Shown piece by piece: positions 55,786 to 58,914 of a stretch of DNA of 58,914 bases (position 1 is the first letter of the stretch; the number at the start of each line of letters is the position of its first letter). The stretch is from contig JAFLTS010000017.1 of assembly GCA_022509185.1 (NCBI GenBank), forward strand, positions 1-58,914, written 5' to 3'. The notes below the pieces were generated by a model. The model did not search any database and was not told where the DNA came from. It saw nothing but the letters and a program-made list of their open reading frames with translations. Position numbers and translations under genes: made by a program. This DNA is from Muribaculaceae bacterium. Its GTDB lineage: Bacteria; Bacteroidota; Bacteroidia; Bacteroidales; Muribaculaceae.

Positions 55786-58503
55786 ATGGCTAAAGCAATT
55801 TATACATTCGGCGACGGTAAAGCTGAAGGCAATGCCAGTATGAGAAACCTTCTCGGTGGCAAAGGTGCCAATTTGGCAGAAATGAACTTACTTGGCATGC
55901 CCGTGCCTCCAGGTTTTACTATCACTACCGAAATCTGTTCTGAATACACTCAATGGGGTCGTGACAAAGTTGTCAAAGATATTACTCCAGAAGTAAAGGC
56001 AGCTATTGCTCATGTTGAAAAACTTACAGGTAAGAAATTTGATGACCCATCAAATCCTTTGCTTGTATCCGTTCGTTCCGGAGCCAGAGCCTCAATGCCG
56101 GGTATGATGGACACGGTGCTCAACCTTGGTATGAATGATGCAACAGTGGCAACCATGGCTGAAAAAAGCGGAAATCCGCGTTTTGCATGGGACAGCTATC
56201 GTCGTTTTGTTCAAATGTATGGCGATGTTGTTTTGGGAATGAAACCCAAAAGCAAGACTGATATCGATCCTTTCGAAGCTATCATTGATAAAATGAAAGA
56301 AGAAAAAGGTGTTAAATTCGATAATGAACTTGATGTTGACGACCTTAAGGAACTTGTAAAAAAATTCAAGACTGCCGTTAAAGATTACACCGGAAAAGAC
56401 TTCCCGGAATCTGCATGGGAACAGCTTTGGGGTGGTATTTGTGCAGTTTTTGATAGCTGGATGAACGAACGTGCTATCCTTTATCGCCGTATGAATCAAA
56501 TTCCTGAAGAATGGGGAACTGCCGTAAATGTTCAGGCTATGGTTTATGGTAACATGGGTGATAACTCAGCTACAGGGGTTGCCTTCAGTCGTGATGCCGC
56601 TACAGGTGAAAATATTTTCAATGGAGAATATCTTATCAATGCTCAGGGTGAAGATGTTGTAGCAGGTATCCGTACACCACAACAAATCACTATCGAAGGT
56701 TCTCGTCGTTGGGCCGCTTTGCAAGGAATTTCTGAAGAAGTTCGCCGTGAAAAATATCCTTCACTTGAAGAATCTATGCCTGATTGTGCTGCTGAACTTA
56801 TAGCTATAGCACATAAGCTGGAAGATTATTACAAGGATATGCAAGACATGGAATTCACTATTCAAGACGGTAAGTTGTGGATGTTGCAGACTCGTAACGG
56901 AAAACGTACTGGTGCCGCTATGGTCAGAATAGCCATGGATCTTCTTCGAGAAGGCATGATAGATGAAAAGACAGTGCTCCTGCGCATGGAACCACAAAAA
57001 CTCGATGAGCTCCTTCATCCAGTTTTTGATAAATCAGATATAAAGAAAGCTACCGTAGTGGCTAAAGGTCTACCGGCTTCTCCGGGTGCAGCTACAGGCC
57101 AGATTGTTTTCCAGGCAGATGATGCTGAAGATTGGGCTGAAAAGAAAAAGAAAGTAGTGCTCGTTCGTATTGAAACTTCTCCGGAAGACCTCCGCGGTAT
57201 GGCTGTGGCTCAAGGTATTCTTACTATGCGTGGTGGTATGACTTCTCATGCTGCGGTTGTGGCTCGTGGTATGGGTAAATGCTGCGTATCCGGAGCCGGC
57301 GACATAAAGGTAGATTATAAAGAAAAAACCGTTGAAATGGGTGGTAAAGTATACCATGAAGGAGACTGGATCTCTCTCAACGGATCGACTGGTGAAGTAT
57401 ATAATGGTCAGGTTCCCACTCGCGAACCGGAACTCGACGGTGACTTTGGCGCTATCATGAATCTCGCATCCAAGTATGCTAAAACCTATGTTCGTACAAA
57501 TGCGGATACACCTCGTGATGCAAAACAAGGACGTCATTTCGGAGCACAAGGTATTGGCCTATGCCGTACAGAACATATGTTCTTCGAAGGAGACCGTATT
57601 AAGGCAGTAAGAGAAATGATTCTTTCATCCGATGAAAAAGGACGAAGAGCAGCCCTTAAGAAACTTCTTCCGATTCAAAGAGGTGACTTCGAAGGTATAT
57701 TCGAAGCAATGGATGGTTATGGAGTTACTATCCGTCTGCTTGATCCTCCATTGCATGAATTTGTGCCTCATCAGACTGCTACTCAGAAAGAACTGGCTGA
57801 CGAAATGGGTCTGACATTGGCTGAAGTGAAAGCTAAAGTTGATGAACTGGAAGAATTCAATCCCATGTTAGGTCATCGTGGTTGTCGTCTGGGTATCACT
57901 TACCCTGAAATTACTGAAATGCAGACTCGTGCTATTATTGAAGCTGCTCTCGCATGCAAAGCGCGTGGCTTAAAGGTTGAGCCTGAAATTATGGTACCAT
58001 TAGTAGGTACTCTTAAAGAACTTCAAAACCAGGCTGACGTTATCAATACCACAGCTGCTAAAGTTTTTGAAGAAAAGGGAGATTCTATCCGTTATAAGGT
58101 AGGAACTATGATTGAGGTTCCCAGAGCTGCTCTCGAAGCTGATAAGATTGCTGAAGTAGCCGACTTCTTCTCTTTCGGTACAAACGACCTTACACAAATG
58201 ACCTTCGGATATTCTCGTGACGATGCACCCAAGTTCCTCAAATTCTATAAGGAACATGGTATTATAAAGGTGGATCCGTTTGAAGTTCTTGATCAAGATG
58301 GTGTAGGCCAGCTCGTGGAAATGGGTGTGAAGAAAGGCCGCGCTACAAATCCTGACCTTAAAGTGGGAATCTGCGGAGAACACGGTGGAGAACCTTCAAG
58401 TGTTAAGTTCTGTGCTAAGCTCGGCATGAACTATGTATCTTGTTCTCCTTTCCGCGTTCCTATAGCTCGTGTAGCAGCCGCCCAAGCAGCTATAGAGGAA
58501 TAA
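55786..58503 (+). CDS. ppdK: pyruvate, phosphate dikinase
   Basis: PPDK interconverts pyruvate, ATP and Pi with phosphoenolpyruvate, AMP and PPi, giving a reversible glycolytic step in anaerobes. The 905-residue protein has the N-terminal ATP-grasp domain ([26 protein letters not shown]) and the phosphohistidine domain [18 protein letters not shown] (His near 488). The C-terminal PEP-binding barrel has [24 protein letters not shown] and [16 protein letters not shown]. The gene is complete to GEHGGEP and the final AAQAAIEE. The last 27 bp serve as an attachment-site-like repeat (see 58592-58618), so the 3' end may have been replaced by a mobile element without changing the protein. Confidence 0.98.
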   Translation: MAKAIYTFGDGKAEGNASMRNLLGGKGANLAEMNLLGMPVPPGFTITTEICSEYTQWGRDKVVKDITPEVKAAIAHVEKLTGKKFDDPSNPLLVSVRSGARASMPGMMDTVLNLGMNDATVATMAEKSGNPRFAWDSYRRFVQMYGDVVLGMKPKSKTDIDPFEAIIDKMKEEKGVKFDNELDVDDLKELVKKFKTAVKDYTGKDFPESAWEQLWGGICAVFDSWMNERAILYRRMNQIPEEWGTAVNVQAMVYGNMGDNSATGVAFSRDAATGENIFNGEYLINAQGEDVVAGIRTPQQITIEGSRRWAALQGISEEVRREKYPSLEESMPDCAAELIAIAHKLEDYYKDMQDMEFTIQDGKLWMLQTRNGKRTGAAMVRIAMDLLREGMIDEKTVLLRMEPQKLDELLHPVFDKSDIKKATVVAKGLPASPGAATGQIVFQADDAEDWAEKKKKVVLVRIETSPEDLRGMAVAQGILTMRGGMTSHAAVVARGMGKCCVSGAGDIKVDYKEKTVEMGGKVYHEGDWISLNGSTGEVYNGQVPTREPELDGDFGAIMNLASKYAKTYVRTNADTPRDAKQGRHFGAQGIGLCRTEHMFFEGDRIKAVREMILSSDEKGRRAALKKLLPIQRGDFEGIFEAMDGYGVTIRLLDPPLHEFVPHQTATQKELADEMGLTLAEVKAKVDELEEFNPMLGHRGCRLGITYPEITEMQTRAIIEAALACKARGLKVEPEIMVPLVGTLKELQNQADVINTTAAKVFEEKGDSIRYKVGTMIEVPRAALEADKIAEVADFFSFGTNDLTQMTFGYSRDDAPKFLKFYKEHGIIKVDPFEVLDQDGVGQLVEMGVKKGRATNPDLKVGICGEHGGEPSSVKFCAKLGMNYVSCSPFRVPIARVAAAQAAIEE
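58477..58503 (+). repeat. attachment-site-like repeat, copy 1 (ppdK 3' end)
   Basis: The final 27 bp of ppdK, beginning GCCGCCCA and ending ATAGAGGAATAA. They match the copy at 58592 at 23 of 27 positions. Tyrosine recombinases often use the 3' end of a gene as attB and restore it on insertion. Confidence 0.75.
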
Positions 58504-58534
58504 ACACCAATTTTTGTTGAAAAACCTCTTTTTA

Positions 58535-58557
58535 GCATACAAATAGCATACACTAAA
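58535..58557 (+). repeat. GCATACA direct repeats, first pair
   Basis: GCATACAAAT at 58535 and GCATACACTAAA at 58546, 11 bp apart. They lie between the two copies of the ppdK end. Spacing of about one helical turn suggests binding sites for a protein such as the recombinase arm-binding domain. Confidence 0.7.
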
Positions 58558-58591
58558 CAAATAAGTGTTTGATTTTAAAAGCTAAAAATTT

Positions 58592-58618
58592 GCCGCCCAG
58601 GCTGCCATAGAGGACTAA
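58592..58618 (+). repeat. attachment-site-like repeat, copy 2
   Basis: A second ppdK 3' end, beginning GCCGCCCA and ending ATAGAGGACTAA. Read in the ppdK frame it gives AAQAAIED and stop. Three of the four differences from copy 1 are synonymous third-position changes; the last changes Glu to Asp. It therefore looks like the end of a ppdK gene from another genome, carried in by an element. Confidence 0.75.
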
Positions 58619-58642
58619 GCGTATAATTAAGACTATCATAGC

Positions 58643-58685
58643 CTTAGGCTGTAACGTACTGGTAATGCAGACGTTACAGCCTAAG
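58643..58685. repeat. perfect 15-bp inverted repeat after attachment copy 2
   Basis: CTTAGGCTGTAACGT (58643-58657) and ACGTTACAGCCTAAG (58671-58685) with a 13-base loop. It could be the terminator that came with the foreign ppdK end (followed by TTGTTCTT, not a clean T run) or a structural part of the recombination site. Confidence 0.8.
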
Positions 58686-58743
58686 TTGTTCTTAGAGGGT
58701 TGGTTCATTCGACCGCAATAAATGAGCCATATTAACGGGAAAA

Positions 58744-58812
58744 GCATACACTATGCATACACCAAATTAAAATTGAGCATACACCAAAGCATACACCAAA
58801 GCATACACCAAA
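58744..58812 (+). repeat. GCATACACCAAA direct repeat array upstream of the recombinase gene
   Basis: Five copies begin at 58744, 58755, 58777, 58789 and 58801, giving steps of 11, 22, 12 and 12 bp. The first pair resembles the pair at 58535/58546. The array ends 15 bp before the recombinase ATG, so the same protein could control both recombination and expression of its own gene. Confidence 0.8.
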
Positions 58813-58826
58813 AAAAATAATCGTAT

Positions 58827-58914
58827 ATGGCTACATTTAAGGCAGTTGTAAGGAAGAAAAGAGTGGATGGTCTTTACGCCGTTTATATACGTGTAGGTCA
58901 CAAGCGTCAAATGG
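58827..58914 (+). CDS. tyrosine-type site-specific recombinase (integrase), N-terminal fragment
   Basis: Only 29 codons are in the window. They read MATFKAVVRKKRVDGLYAV and then YIRVGHKRQM. This matches the start of the Arm-DNA-binding domain of Bacteroidetes phage-type integrases, which commonly begin MATFKAVV and have YIRV-type beta-strands. The catalytic domain (R-H-R-Y) would lie outside. The gene is cut by the window edge, not by mutation. It points away from ppdK, and the arm-site-like repeats lie directly upstream. Confidence 0.8.
   Translation, partial: MATFKAVVRKKRVDGLYAVYIRVGHKRQM

Larger units (their letters stand above)
58477..58914 (+). mobile_element. end of an integrative element inserted at the ppdK 3' end (partial)
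   Basis: The region from the ppdK stop to the window end holds a duplicated ppdK terminus, seven GCATACA repeats, a perfect 15-bp inverted repeat and the 5' end of a tyrosine recombinase gene. Together these are the marks of an element end with its recombination site. The 323 bp between ppdK and the recombinase (58504-58826) hold no convincing gene. The type of element (ICE, mobilisable island or prophage) cannot be told because its cargo is outside the window. Confidence 0.75.

Noticed and set aside
58553..58747. 64-codon open frame on the minus strand between ppdK and the recombinase
   Set aside because: It runs through attachment copy 2 and the inverted repeat, has no promoter or family resemblance, and is best seen as chance.
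58535..58812. CRISPR-like array from repeated GCATACACCAAA
   Set aside because: The repeats are only 12 bp, some are back to back, and there are no uniform spacers or cas genes. Arm-type binding sites explain them better.

Overview
The window is chromosomal DNA of a Gram-negative anaerobe of the order Bacteroidales, most likely a Muribaculaceae-like gut lineage (the order is supported by the sequence, the family is inference). The evidence is GldH, DUF4924, DUF4954, PorT-type and LptD_2-type proteins, an FtsH/CdsA neighbourhood, pyruvate phosphate dikinase, a succinate-type CoA transferase, Fe-type SOD, AT-rich DNA, and many promoters of the Bacteroidetes form TTTG-N19/20-TAnnTTTG. Almost every base belongs to ordinary core genes; the accessory part is the last ~400 bp.

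Layout. 1-2064: partial tRNA-Tyr and glmS (minus). 2141-6476: a minus-strand operon pepD - N-acetylmuramidase - pepD - NYN protein. 6677-14249: Skp/OmpH lipoprotein, hflX, a DUF4954 beta-helix protein, rpsA, a tiny secreted protein with a sorting-domain-like C terminus, ilvE and an HD protein. 14310-17261: LptD. 17318-23915: coiled-coil protein, zapA, rny, ricT-like, gldH, an M24 peptidase and a CCA-adding-type enzyme, all plus strand and closely packed. 23941-25194: yraN and nadC (minus). 25355-28806: secreted alpha-amylase and groES-groEL. 29084-31951: rplM-rpsI-rpsB-tsf with structured leaders. 32060-35286: Fe-SOD, rsfS, ftsH. 35547-41504: a tripartite RND efflux operon. 41657-43334: lpxA-like gene and cdsA. 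43352-46014: a LysM/periplasmic-binding-fold protein overlapping an outer-membrane barrel gene (minus). 46142-50374: CoA transferase, a flippase-like membrane protein, enolase. 50495-55654: RecD-like helicase, prfC, DUF4924, rlmD. 55786-58503: ppdK.

The most interesting region is 58477-58914. The last 27 bp of ppdK are repeated about 115 bp downstream with four changes, three of them synonymous when read as ppdK codons. Seven copies of GCATACA lie between and beyond the two copies, spaced 11-12 or 22 bp within each cluster. A perfect 15-bp inverted repeat follows, and then the first 29 codons of a Bacteroidetes tyrosine recombinase run off the window. I read this as the end of an integrative element that uses the ppdK 3' end as its attachment site, with a second core copy suggesting accretion of two elements or an excision scar. 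The cargo lies outside the window.

Other points of note: structured leaders before rplM, rpsB and rpsA; a GG-N10-GC (sigma-54-like) promoter before groES; adjacency of RNase Y and a RicT-like protein; a stand-alone secretion-tail-like protein; an RND pump with two apparent extra membrane segments; and several genes whose longest reading frame starts inside a promoter or terminator, so that a later start was chosen.
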